IMG/VR virus record: IMGVR_UViG_3300042261_000529
Location: 1 to 41,788 of that record
Direction: 5' to 3' (one strand)
DNA: 41,788 nucleotides
Source of the DNA: a virus
This document shows, in pieces, positions 13,926 to 22,054 of this stretch. Numbering within the stretch: the stretch's first letter is position 1; the number at the start of each line of letters is the position of its first letter. The notes under the pieces are model-generated. The model saw nothing but the letters and a program-made list of their open reading frames with translations, was not told where the DNA came from and did not search any database. A program made the position numbers and the translations under genes.

Positions 13926-15589
13926 TTATTATTGATTAAATAGTTTCCGATGACAAGATAATCTATATTCATATTTAGAAACGCTTGGACCGCATCATCT
14001 GGGGTTTCTACAATTGGTTTTCCATTATCGTTAAAAGATGTATTTAATAGTACAGAAATTTTAGATATATTATTAAATTTTTCTAGCAACAAAGTTAATT
14101 TGGGATTATATTCATTATTTACCGTTTGAATTCTACAAGTGTTGTCTTCATGAGTTATTGCTGGAATTTCACTTCTTTTTTCTTCTTTTACTGTTTGTGA
14201 ATAGCACATATAAGGACTATCAAATCCTTCTTCAAAATAATCAGAAACAAATTCTTCTAATATAACACCAGCAAATGGTCTCCAATATTCTCTATGCTTT
14301 ACTTTCTCATTTAATATATCTTTGTTTTCTTTTTTATTTGGATTCATTAATATTGATCTTGATCCTAAAGATCTAGGTCCATATTCAGACCTTCCCTGAA
14401 ACCATCCGATAATTTTATTATCGTTTAATAAATTTGCAACTACTTCATATAGATCTTCATATGAAGAATACGCAATGTATTCAGTGTCTTTTATTGCTTC
14501 TTTAATTTCATTATTCGAATATTCTTTACCCAGTAGTGCAATATTTTTAGGTAACGATATGGTTTCTTTTTGTTTTGCTACTCCATAAGCAGCTGCTCCA
14601 AAATGTAATCCAGGATCACTAACAAATGGAGATATGTAAATATTTTTTTCTGGAAAATGTTTTCTAAGTAAAGTGTTTCCTAAAATATTTAAAAACACTC
14701 CTCCAGACAGACATATATTTTTTTCCAAATAACTTTTATCTTCCAATACTCTAAAATAATCCAGTAATGTATTTTCGAAAATAGTTTGTACATAAGATGC
14801 TTTGTCTTCTGCACTTAGATTGGCAATTCCAGTCGAAAACATTGTTTGGTCATCAACTGGAATAACTTTAAAATACATTGATGGGTATCCCAATTCTGTG
14901 ATTTCATAATGATGTAAAACATCAAATTTACTAATTTTTTTACCATATGCGGATAATCCCATTACTTTACCCGCAAAAGTTTCTACATATCGATGATCTA
15001 TTGGACTAATATTTTTATTAATTTTTTGGCAATAAATGTGATGGGCCCAAGATTGATAATATAGTCCTATAACATCTCTAGTTGCGAAATGTTTAAATAC
15101 GCGATTCTTTTTATCAAAATATCCAAAAGAAGAAGTTTCTAGATACAACTGTTTTGTTGTATCTGCTGTTATATTGCTTCCTCCACCATCAAAAATCACA
15201 TAACAACCATCATTAAAATCACAACTGTATATCGATGAATATGCGTGTGCTTCATGATGTGAAATTATTTTATACTTTGCATTTGGAAATTGTTGAGTAA
15301 GAAATCTATCAAGTTCTCCAAGACTGTGGCTGAAATGAAATTGTCTATCACCTAAAGAAGGTAATATGATTAGATCAATGTCCTTCTGAGATAAATTTGC
15401 TAAAGAAAGACAATAATCAATAGAATTTTTAGGCCAATTCCCTTCATATTTAAATTTTGTTAGTCTTTCTTCTTGTATACTGCAAATGTGTTTACCATCA
15501 ATGAATAGCGTTGCACCAGAATCATGAGTCCAGTTTGTATCATTGTGAGTATCCCAATCTAAAGCACCATATAATCCAAGTATTTTCAT
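13922..15589 (-). CDS. NodU/CmcH-type carbamoyltransferase
   Basis: A 555-aa carbamoyltransferase, expected to move a carbamoyl group from carbamoyl phosphate to a hydroxyl of a small molecule or sugar through a carbamoyl-adenylate. Visible are HDSGATLF (22-29), the metal-binding ISHHEAHAYSS (109-119), FDGGGS (133-138) with a DGGG ATP-binding turn, SGGVFLN in the middle, and the C-terminal GRSEYGPRSLGSRSIL and NTSFNDNGKPIVETPDDA that define the family. Full length for NodU-type enzymes. The gene looks more AT-rich than the flanking UvsW and capsid genes and sits between core genes, consistent with an acquired auxiliary gene. The substrate is unknown. Confidence 0.93.
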   Translation of the reverse strand: MKILGLYGALDWDTHNDTNWTHDSGATLFIDGKHICSIQEERLTKFKYEGNWPKNSIDYCLSLANLSQKDIDLIILPSLGDRQFHFSHSLGELDRFLTQQFPNAKYKIISHHEAHAYSSIYSCDFNDGCYVIFDGGGSNITADTTKQLYLETSSFGYFDKKNRVFKHFATRDVIGLYYQSWAHHIYCQKINKNISPIDHRYVETFAGKVMGLSAYGKKISKFDVLHHYEITELGYPSMYFKVIPVDDQTMFSTGIANLSAEDKASYVQTIFENTLLDYFRVLEDKSYLEKNICLSGGVFLNILGNTLLRKHFPEKNIYISPFVSDPGLHFGAAAYGVAKQKETISLPKNIALLGKEYSNNEIKEAIKDTEYIAYSSYEDLYEVVANLLNDNKIIGWFQGRSEYGPRSLGSRSILMNPNKKENKDILNEKVKHREYWRPFAGVILEEFVSDYFEEGFDSPYMCYSQTVKEEKRSEIPAITHEDNTCRIQTVNNEYNPKLTLLLEKFNNISKISVLLNTSFNDNGKPIVETPDDAVQAFLNMNIDYLVIGNYLINNK

Positions 15590-15593
15590 AGTA

Positions 15594-17057
15594 TCAATTT
15601 TTTAGGTTAATATTTACAATATCATAATTAAAGTTTTCTTCGTTATAAACTTTAATTCTTTCTATTAGATGGTTGAGTGTATAATTTTTTCTTGACTTAT
15701 AACTGATATCATCGGCAATGTCATATAGAGTTGCCTTTGTTTTGTTGTCTCCTTTTCTCAGGACTCTTCCGATTGATTGGAGATTTCTGATTCTTGATTT
15801 ACTAGGGGAAGCAAAGATAACGTTATGTAAATTTCTGATATTAATACCAGTAGAAAAAGTCCCGTAAGAAGCAACGATGATAGCATTGTTTTCCTTTTCA
15901 GTAATTTCTCTGACTTTTTCTCGATCTTCAGTATCTACACCACCGTGTACAAAAAACACGTGACGATTCTCTGCGATACTCTTATTTATGAGATCATATA
16001 AAGGTTGACCGTGACCTTCTACTCTGGAAAAAAGAATTAGAGTATTGCCTTTGAGATCTAGGGCAAGGTTCTTGATTAACTTATTGCGCTTTTCGTGATT
16101 GATAATATACTGAACCTCATCCTCAAAAGTCTCAAATTTATTTGGTGGGTGCTTGAGTAAAAGAATATTAATATCTAAAGTTGCAACATGACCCTTCTGC
16201 ATCAGTTCGTCAGTGCGAATGATTTTATAAGAAGGACCAAACAAACCCTCTAGAACCCACTTATGTGTCTGTGTACCATCAAGTGTTCCTGTAAAACCGT
16301 AACGATACTTTGCATCTGAAAGTTTTGTCATTATAGATACTAATGACTTAGATTTGAACTGGTGTGCTTCATCTCCTACAACCACATTAAATCGTGAGAA
16401 ATATTGTCGGGGAAGTTTGTAGATGGACTGCCAGGTTGTGATAATCACCTGAGAGTCCGTTTCTCTTTCTTTTCCAGCGTATATTTTGTGGCAAAATGAA
16501 CCCACGTCCCACCCATAATCTGCAAAGTCTTTATACATCTGCTCTACAAGGGATGTCGTTGGAACGACTATCAACGTATTTTGCCCTTTCTCAACGTAGT
16601 ATCTCACAATCGCATATATCATCAGAGACTTTCCAGAAGCAGTTGGAGATATCAGCAACTTGCGATTATGTCTTAAAGCGTCGTATACTCCCTCAACTTG
16701 ATATTCCCGAGGAGCGTACTTGCTAATTGATGTAATGTAATCTTTTACACCTTCTTTTGAGATGTTTTCATTAATCTCAAAAGGTAGTCCATAAAATTTA
16801 TTGTTTACAAACTCGTAAGTGTAATCGTGGTTCTCACAGAAACGAGTAAGTTTATCTAGAAGACCAACATAGATCTCACCAGTCTGTGTATTGAACAAAC
16901 GTATTTTTCCGTCCCAGTGTCTGTTGCGAAACTGGGGCATAAATTTAGCACCTGGTACGTCAAATGTGAACTGATCCGCAAGTTCATAATAGACGTGTGG
17001 TTCTGCTTTTACCTGAAGATATACCTCATTCTTTTTAGATATAACCAAGTGTGACAT
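15594..17057 (-). CDS. uvsW: Helicase UvsW
   Basis: A 487-aa superfamily 2 helicase of the UvsW type, which drives branch migration, unwinds R-loops and shuts off early origins late in infection. The N-terminal domain (1-110) has the VPGAKFMPQFRNRHWDGKIR segment of UvsW. Helicase motifs follow: Walker A SPTASGKS (137-144), VVGDEAH (226-232), FTGTLDG (motif III) and QSIGRVLRKG (motif VI). In T4 uvsW is a late gene; here AATAAATA lies 22 bases before the start, directly after the UvsY terminator. Confidence 0.95.
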   Translation of the reverse strand: MSHLVISKKNEVYLQVKAEPHVYYELADQFTFDVPGAKFMPQFRNRHWDGKIRLFNTQTGEIYVGLLDKLTRFCENHDYTYEFVNNKFYGLPFEINENISKEGVKDYITSISKYAPREYQVEGVYDALRHNRKLLISPTASGKSLMIYAIVRYYVEKGQNTLIVVPTTSLVEQMYKDFADYGWDVGSFCHKIYAGKERETDSQVIITTWQSIYKLPRQYFSRFNVVVGDEAHQFKSKSLVSIMTKLSDAKYRYGFTGTLDGTQTHKWVLEGLFGPSYKIIRTDELMQKGHVATLDINILLLKHPPNKFETFEDEVQYIINHEKRNKLIKNLALDLKGNTLILFSRVEGHGQPLYDLINKSIAENRHVFFVHGGVDTEDREKVREITEKENNAIIVASYGTFSTGINIRNLHNVIFASPSKSRIRNLQSIGRVLRKGDNKTKATLYDIADDISYKSRKNYTLNHLIERIKVYNEENFNYDIVNINLKN

Positions 17058-17078
17058 ACGTTCATATCAATACAAAAA

Positions 17079-17086
17079 TATTTATT
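17079..17086 (-). promoter_or_regulatory. Late-promoter-like AATAAATA ahead of uvsW
   Basis: AATAAATA on the minus strand matches seven of eight bases of the T4 late motif. It lies between the terminator after uvsY and the uvsW start. T4 uvsW is also under late control, which agrees. Confidence 0.6.
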
Positions 17087-17091
17087 GACAT

Positions 17092-17115
17092 AAAAAAGGG
17101 GGTCAATTAAACCCC
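17092..17115 (-). terminator. Rho-independent terminator at the end of uvsY
   Basis: On the minus strand GGGGT, a seven-base loop, ACCCC, one C and TTTTTT. The uvsY stop codon TGA lies in the loop and descending arm. Stem short but G-C rich with a clear T run; it separates the head/UvsY transcript from the uvsW late promoter. Confidence 0.65.
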
Positions 17116-17534
17116 GCTTGGAACCGATGCCACTCAATTGCGTTTTTGATTTGGTATGTTCTGTTAGAAACTGTTTTAATAATCTCTTCTAGAAACTTGA
17201 GCATAATATCATAATATCTGATCTTGAGATCTATCTTATTTAATCTCTCATCAGCGTCCATATGCCTCTGTATTGCTTCTTTATCACGAACTTTATACGG
17301 AAATGGTTCTTCTTCGTAGACCTCTATAGGTGCCTTTCCAGTGTAGTAATTGTAGCGTTCTAGTTTGACTCGGTTGTAAGTTTCTCTTGCCTTTTCGCGT
17401 AGCAAAGTGATTGTATTATAGATGGTATAATACTTTGAGTGAAGTTGTGGAATTTTTAAAGATTCATCGTGTAGGTTATCAGGATCTATAACAGAATCTT
17501 TCTGCCACATTTCCTGAATCTGATCAAGATTCAT
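17103..17534 (-). CDS. uvsY: Recombination mediator UvsY
   Basis: A 143-aa UvsY protein, which loads the UvsX recombinase on gp32-coated single-stranded DNA. The N-terminus MNLDQIQEMWQKDS followed by IDPDNLHDESLKIPQLHSKY (16-35) is characteristic of T4-like UvsY, with helical C-terminal half. T4 UvsY is 137 aa. It overlaps the preceding structural gene by 11 bases and ends in the terminator. Genes for UvsX and gp32 are not in this window. Confidence 0.92.
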   Translation of the reverse strand: MNLDQIQEMWQKDSVIDPDNLHDESLKIPQLHSKYYTIYNTITLLREKARETYNRVKLERYNYYTGKAPIEVYEEEPFPYKVRDKEAIQRHMDADERLNKIDLKIRYYDIMLKFLEEIIKTVSNRTYQIKNAIEWHRFQAGFN

Positions 17535-18075
17535 ATGTTGATCCGTCTGGTTTTAGGATATTATATACAGTATACTTGAATGTTGCCTCTGCTGTAAAGT
17601 AGTTGATATCCGTATCTTGTGCTTCAAATTCCAATGAATTTAGTGAAACTGGATAGAGATCCTTAAACTTAATAAGTGCAACGTCTCTATAATTGCTATT
17701 TAAAATTCTCAATGTTCCGTCACAAAAGGCATTTTTGGGATCTTTTACTTGATCTTGAGTAATAAAATCGCTGTATTGTGAGGTTACTTCTGGAAATCCC
17801 AAACCAATTAACCAGTTATGAATTGCCATATAATTTTCCATATTTTCATCAACTAAAAACCTTAGTGTAAAGTCACCATAGGTCAATTGATCACCAGGAA
17901 CATCTATCATTTTTAAATAGCTGTTCTGTTGTAAAGTTGATAAAGCAATTTCTGGTATTCTAGATCCTGTTGAAAAAAATGTTACTTTAGGAAATTTTGC
18001 TAAAGTAAATTTAAATCCAACAGCGGACAGAAAATTTCTATTCTGTATCTGATTTGCAAAGGGATTGGTAGCCAT
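17524..18075 (-). CDS. 3: Tail completion / sheath stabiliser protein, gp3-like (tube-fold protein)
   Basis: A 183-aa protein. Its pattern (NFLSAVGFKFTLAKFPKVTFF at the start, PEIALSTLQQNSYLKMIDVPG, YGDFTLRFLVDENMENYMAI, and a closing strand FTAEATFKYTVYNI) is that of the beta-rich tail-tube fold shared by T4 gp19, gp54 and gp3. Length fits gp3 (176), and in cyanomyoviruses I recall gp3 lying between gp23 and uvsY, exactly this place. gp3 caps the tube at the head end during assembly. A second tube-type protein (gp19) is encoded at 24607. The fold call is better supported than the choice of gp3. Confidence 0.65.
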   Translation of the reverse strand: MATNPFANQIQNRNFLSAVGFKFTLAKFPKVTFFSTGSRIPEIALSTLQQNSYLKMIDVPGDQLTYGDFTLRFLVDENMENYMAIHNWLIGLGFPEVTSQYSDFITQDQVKDPKNAFCDGTLRILNSNYRDVALIKFKDLYPVSLNSLEFEAQDTDINYFTAEATFKYTVYNILKPDGSTYES

Positions 18076-18686
18076 TATTTTTTCTTAGGTGATACTTTTG
18101 CATTTGTAACTTCTGGTGACGTTATGCGGGTATAAACTGTTCTTTTACCCCATTTTTCTGGTGTAATATTATTCCCAGCAATATCTTTAGTAATTTGTGG
18201 TGATACATCAAAAGAAACGTCTTTATTTACATTACCAGTTTTTCCAAAATCTCCAACATCATTAATTTTTGCAGTTGTTGACTTTGTTTTTTTTCCCATT
18301 GGTTTTGTAGTCAAATCTAAACGAGAACCATAAGGTATTGATGGTTTTCCTTCCTTACCCTTTGGTGCTTGTCCTTCTTTATATTTAAATGGAACAGCAG
18401 CATTTCTAGTTGTCCAATTATGAGGTTCACCAGTTGCTGTTACTTTATTTGGAGTAAATTTATCACCAGGTGCATAAACTGATGCCTTCACTGGTTTCCA
18501 TCCATATCTTTTTTCTTGTTCTGAGTTCCATTTTCCAGGTTTCCAATCTTTACCTTTTCCAAATCCTTGCTTATAATTTTTGTATGCAAGAACTGGTTGT
18601 GATTTGGATGGTGTTACTTTAGGTGCAAGTGAGTTCCAAAACTCTTGGATATTTGCATCCTCGCAGAATTTTTTATACGACTTCAT
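18075..18686 (-). CDS. Basic hypothetical protein with capsid-targeting-like N-terminus
   Basis: A 203-aa, lysine- and proline-rich protein without a recognisable enzyme motif. It begins MKSYKKFCEDANIQEF, which resembles the N-terminal capsid targeting sequence of T4 internal proteins (MKTYQEFIAEA). The rest is low in hydrophobics, with KPGKWNSEQEKRYGWKP (49-65) and a lysine-rich end, as expected for a DNA-associated head protein. It lies directly after gp23, with a TAAATA-type late motif in front and coupled translation into the gp3-like gene. An internal head role is inference; the lysine-rich composition and the N-terminal pattern are what is seen. Confidence 0.7.
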   Translation of the reverse strand: MKSYKKFCEDANIQEFWNSLAPKVTPSKSQPVLAYKNYKQGFGKGKDWKPGKWNSEQEKRYGWKPVKASVYAPGDKFTPNKVTATGEPHNWTTRNAAVPFKYKEGQAPKGKEGKPSIPYGSRLDLTTKPMGKKTKSTTAKINDVGDFGKTGNVNKDVSFDVSPQITKDIAGNNITPEKWGKRTVYTRITSPEVTNAKVSPKKK

Positions 18687-18701
18687 GAGTCTTTTTAATT
18701 G

Positions 18702-18709
18702 TATTTAGA
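18702..18709 (-). promoter_or_regulatory. Possible late promoter TCTAAATA after gp23 terminator
   Basis: TCTAAATA on the minus strand, six of eight bases of the late motif, sits 16 bases before the 203-aa gene and right behind the gp23 terminator. The position is logical, but the match and spacing are weaker than at other sites. Confidence 0.4.
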
Positions 18710-18710
18710 T

Positions 18711-18737
18711 AAAAAAAGAGGGTCCGAAGACCCTCTT
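18711..18737 (-). terminator. Rho-independent terminator after gp23 (TTCG loop)
   Basis: On the minus strand AAGAGGGTC, TTCG, GACCCTCTT running into seven T. The 9-bp stem with a UUCG tetraloop is very stable. A second small hairpin, GTGAG-TTAT-CTCAC, overlaps the gp23 stop codon just before it. This would end the highly expressed capsid transcript. Confidence 0.9.
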
Positions 18738-18756
18738 GATTGAGTTGTGAGATAAC

Positions 18757-20142
18757 TCACATAAGGTTTGCAACCTTGACTCTTCTGTAGTAACGGTTTG
18801 CGTTAACAGTAAGAGCACCAGCACCCTTGGTAAGACCCTCAGCGAATGGGTTTGCAACCATTCCGTAACGGGTCTTAAAGCCGATTTTTGGCTGGAAGGT
18901 GTTCTCGCCAACGGCACGTACCATTTGGAGAGGAACATATGGGCAATAGAAGAGACCAGCGTCATATGGGCTGGAACCCTTGTAACCAACAACGTAGTAC
19001 TGGTTAGCAGCAACGTTTGCAGCATAAGGATCGATATATACACGATACTTACCTTGCAGAACACCAGCGAAGGTGTTACCAGTGTCATCAACGTTAAGGT
19101 TAGCGTTGAGAGCAGGGGTGTAATCGAGAACACCTGCCATTGCAAGTGCTGAAGCAACGTCAGCAGAGCAGATGATGGTGTTGCCCTTTCCTCTACGAGT
19201 TCTTTGTGCGATTGCGTTAGCGTCGCGCTCGATTTGGAAGATCAGACCCTTAAACTTCTCAACCGACCAACGACCGTTGGAGTCAACGTCGAGGTCAAAA
19301 GTACCTGCGGTAGCGGTATTAACTTGAGCACCAGACTCAGCAACTCTGTAGATGGTTCTGATTACTTCGCGGTTGATCTCAGCAAGAATCTCAGTTGAGA
19401 GAATATTTGCGAGTTCAGCCTCAGCATTCAGACCGTGAATTGCCTTGAGGTCTTGAGCGAGCTCAAGTGAGTACTCAGCCTTGAGGGCACGTGACTTAGC
19501 AGTTACGGTTACCTTCTCGATGCTGAATGCCATCTGGTTGAAGTTATCACCAGTGGTTCCGAGATCTTCAGCATCATCGGTTCTCATACCCTGACCTACG
19601 CTGTAGGTAGTTGCAGTTTGACCTGCTTCAGGATTGAGAAGACCTGGGTTAGTACCAGTTTGACCAGTAGTACCCATACCAACGGAAGCACCAGTCATGC
19701 CGTTGGAAAGATCGAAACCTTCGTTTTGACCCGAGAATGCGGAATCAACTTCGTTGTAGAAGGTTTCTGGGCCACCCTGATCGGTGTAACGTGAGCGCAT
19801 TGCAAAGATCAGTCCAGTAGGACCGTTCATTGGCTGAACGCCAGCAACGTCATAAGCAATCAGGTTAGGCATCGAACGTCTGATCAGTGAGATCAGAACG
19901 GGGTCGAAACCTTGCATAGCACCAGTAGTAGCAGCGCCCAGACCTGGATCTGAACCCGAAGCAGTGCTATTGGTTGGACCTTCGAAAAGGAACTCACGCT
20001 CCTCACGAATTGCTTTTTCTTGGTTTTCGAGCAGGATAGCGGTCACCATTCTGCGATGTGAATCCTTGATTGGATCGAGACCCTGATAGTCAAGGAGTGG
20101 GGACCACTTCTCCTGCAGATGTTCGGAATGGAACATTTGCAT
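18757..20142 (-). CDS. 23: Major capsid protein gp23
   Basis: A 461-aa T4-type major head protein that forms the hexamers of the shell. The start (EHLQEKWSPLLDYQGLDPIKD, residues 8-28) and the internal stretches MPNLIAYDVAGVQPMNGPTG and GRWSVEKFKGLIFQIERDANA are diagnostic. A probable gp21 cleavage site LFE|G lies at residues 52-55, which would remove a 54-residue prepeptide during maturation (T4 removes 65). The ATG has a good ribosome site (AAAGAGGT, eight bases away). A late-like TATAGATT lies upstream and a strong terminator follows, consistent with very high late expression. Codon use appears richer in G and C than in the neighbours. Confidence 0.98.
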   Translation of the reverse strand: MQMFHSEHLQEKWSPLLDYQGLDPIKDSHRRMVTAILLENQEKAIREEREFLFEGPTNSTASGSDPGLGAATTGAMQGFDPVLISLIRRSMPNLIAYDVAGVQPMNGPTGLIFAMRSRYTDQGGPETFYNEVDSAFSGQNEGFDLSNGMTGASVGMGTTGQTGTNPGLLNPEAGQTATTYSVGQGMRTDDAEDLGTTGDNFNQMAFSIEKVTVTAKSRALKAEYSLELAQDLKAIHGLNAEAELANILSTEILAEINREVIRTIYRVAESGAQVNTATAGTFDLDVDSNGRWSVEKFKGLIFQIERDANAIAQRTRRGKGNTIICSADVASALAMAGVLDYTPALNANLNVDDTGNTFAGVLQGKYRVYIDPYAANVAANQYYVVGYKGSSPYDAGLFYCPYVPLQMVRAVGENTFQPKIGFKTRYGMVANPFAEGLTKGAGALTVNANRYYRRVKVANLM

Positions 20143-20180
20143 TGGATTTACCTCTTTAAAGTGTTAGGTTTGAATTTGAT

Positions 20181-20188
20181 AATCTATA
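20181..20188 (-). promoter_or_regulatory. Weak late-promoter-like TATAGATT ahead of gp23
   Basis: TATAGATT on the minus strand, 39 bases before the gp23 ATG and just behind the gp22 stop, agrees with the late motif at six of eight bases. The location is as expected for the most expressed late gene, but the sequence is imperfect. Confidence 0.35.
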
Positions 20189-20190
20189 AA

Positions 20191-21357
20191 TCACTTCTTA
20201 GCAACTTTGTCTAACAGTGAAAGATATGCACTCATTGATGGTGAATATGATTCTTCAATCATATCTCCTTGTGCTACTTCTTCTGAAAGATTCTCAGTTA
20301 CAACTTTTGGAGCACTAGTATTTGCTGGAAAATATGATTCTCTCAGAGTTACTAGTTTCTCACGATAGTCTGCTTCACTATCAAACTCAACATTTTCTGC
20401 TAGAGAAGCGAGTTTATCTCTCTGGGAAAGTGCTAGACCTTCAGAGACTTCTGCAAAGATCACATCAGCGACCGACTCTGCTAACCTCTTATTAAGAGCA
20501 ATATTCTTTTCGATTTGCTCGTTGAGTTTTTCTTCCATTTCATCAAGTTTGTCTACCATATTATAGACAACATCATATTTTTCTTCAGGGATTGATACAT
20601 AATGTTCTTCAAAAAGTCCTCTCAGACCTTGGATGAACGATTCAGTCATTTCTGACTGAAGTCCAGCCTCAACTGCGAGAGCGTTCTCATTGAACCACTC
20701 ATCAGCAACATACTCAAGATAAGCGTCAACACGCTCAGTTAATGCGAACTTAATATTTTGTAGTTCTTCGACCATTTGTTGAGCATAAACTTCTTGTAGA
20801 TGCTCTTTGATGGTAGCAACTTTAGATCTGATTGCTGCTTCGAAAATGGTTTTTGCCTTTTCTTGGAATTCTTCGGAGAGTTCTTCACCAGCGAGAAGTG
20901 CATTAACATCTTCCTCGATGTCAAATTCTTCTTCTACTACTTCTTCCTCTTCCTCTTCCTCTTCAGACTCTACATCTTCGAGATCCTCATCCTCTTCAGC
21001 TTCTTCTTTCATTTCCTCATGATCTTTCTTATGCTTTTTCTTAGAGGATTTTTCTTCCTTCTCATCTTCGTCTTCTTCAGACTCTTCCTTTTCAGCTTCT
21101 TCCTTAACAGCATCAGCTTTTGCAGCTTTAGCGTTAACAACATCTCTTACTTGAGCAAGAGTTGCTGAAGGATCTTTCAGCTTACCTGATTCGTCATCTG
21201 GACGATAATTTTCTGGAGTTGGGCCACCTAGATCCTCCCAAGCACCAGATTGACCAGGAGTTGCAACTGGAGTTGCACTCCCGCGAGGTGCTTCAGCTGG
21301 AGCAGCGCCTTTCGTTACTACGTTTTCCATTTCTTGTAAATTGCTACCAACGGACAT
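20191..21357 (-). CDS. 22: Prohead scaffold (core) protein gp22
   Basis: A 388-aa scaffold protein that fills the prohead and is degraded by gp21 during maturation. It has a Pro/Ala/Gly-rich N-terminus, a long highly charged Glu/Lys region (about 83-150, with a run of glutamates), and helical coiled-coil sequence to the end. TLRESYFP provides a likely L-x-E|S cleavage site. T4 gp22 is 269 aa; cyanophage versions are longer because of the acidic stretch. Located between gp21 and gp23 in the conserved order, with a perfect late promoter motif 33 bases upstream. Confidence 0.93.
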   Translation of the reverse strand: MSVGSNLQEMENVVTKGAAPAEAPRGSATPVATPGQSGAWEDLGGPTPENYRPDDESGKLKDPSATLAQVRDVVNAKAAKADAVKEEAEKEESEEDEDEKEEKSSKKKHKKDHEEMKEEAEEDEDLEDVESEEEEEEEEVVEEEFDIEEDVNALLAGEELSEEFQEKAKTIFEAAIRSKVATIKEHLQEVYAQQMVEELQNIKFALTERVDAYLEYVADEWFNENALAVEAGLQSEMTESFIQGLRGLFEEHYVSIPEEKYDVVYNMVDKLDEMEEKLNEQIEKNIALNKRLAESVADVIFAEVSEGLALSQRDKLASLAENVEFDSEADYREKLVTLRESYFPANTSAPKVVTENLSEEVAQGDMIEESYSPSMSAYLSLLDKVAKK

Positions 21358-21389
21358 TTTTGTTTAGATTTTTGTATTTAATCTATATT

Positions 21390-21397
21390 TATTTATA
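21390..21397 (-). promoter_or_regulatory. Late promoter TATAAATA ahead of gp22
   Basis: A perfect TATAAATA on the minus strand in the 42-base gap after the gp21 stop, 33 bases before the gp22 start. It matches the T4 late consensus in all eight bases. Confidence 0.8.
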
Positions 21398-21399
21398 AA

Positions 21400-22050
21400 T
21401 TAAAGATTTGATAGAAAATCCTGGAACAATTGTACCTTATGTTCCTGAAGAGTTCTCTCATCAACTAGTGTATTAATTCTACGCTTTGTTGATTCAGCGA
21501 GTTTTTCACGAAGGATTCCACCTTCCCAAACCCACTCTTTACCTTCCATAATTCCTGAAACAAAAGCATCAGGGGCAGAAGGATCAGCAACGATATCAGC
21601 AGCAGTTGCAAGCATAAAATCTTCGCCTACAATTTTATGACCTTCATTAGTCATCTTTAGTGAACCAACACCACGAGAAGAAACACCAAGCATTACGCCT
21701 TCGTCTAAAAGTGACTTAGCGATCTTACCCATTGGGGTCTCAAGAAGTTGTGCTTTACCTCTAAAATTATTTCCTTCTTGAGTAAGAGAAACAATTTTGT
21801 GAGAAACACGATCAAGGTTAACAGTTGGACCATCGGGGTGTCCAAGTTCACCTAGAGCACGACCTTTTGCAACAAAAGTTTCATTGTATCTACCAACTTC
21901 TCTTGCGAGAGTTTCCATAGGATACATTCTTCCGTTACGGTTACAAATGTTTCCTTGTAGGAATACACCTTCGATGTACATCTTTTTAGATGCACCTTTT
22001 CCTTCGGTGATAAATTTAACTTCCGATACTTCTTCTGTGATGAGTTTCAT
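21400..22050 (-). CDS. 21: Prohead protease gp21
   Basis: A 216-aa serine protease of the T4 prohead family (herpesvirus-like fold), which cleaves core and shell proteins at L/I-x-E sites. Visible are the N-terminal YIEGVFLQGNICNRNGRMYP, the catalytic His71 in GELGHPDGP and the catalytic Ser in LGVSSRGVGS (121-130). Length equals T4 gp21 (212). GGAG four codons upstream of the ATG gives a ribosome site at the end of the preceding gene. Confidence 0.96.
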   Translation of the reverse strand: MKLITEEVSEVKFITEGKGASKKMYIEGVFLQGNICNRNGRMYPMETLAREVGRYNETFVAKGRALGELGHPDGPTVNLDRVSHKIVSLTQEGNNFRGKAQLLETPMGKIAKSLLDEGVMLGVSSRGVGSLKMTNEGHKIVGEDFMLATAADIVADPSAPDAFVSGIMEGKEWVWEGGILREKLAESTKRRINTLVDERTLQEHKVQLFQDFLSNL

Positions 22051-22054
22051 TTTT

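Noticed and set aside
20920-21110. Glu/Lys-codon repeat tract in gp22 as a DNA repeat element
   Set aside because: The GAA/GAG-rich tract encodes the acidic region usual for cyanophage scaffold proteins. It is low-complexity coding, not a mobile or regulatory repeat.
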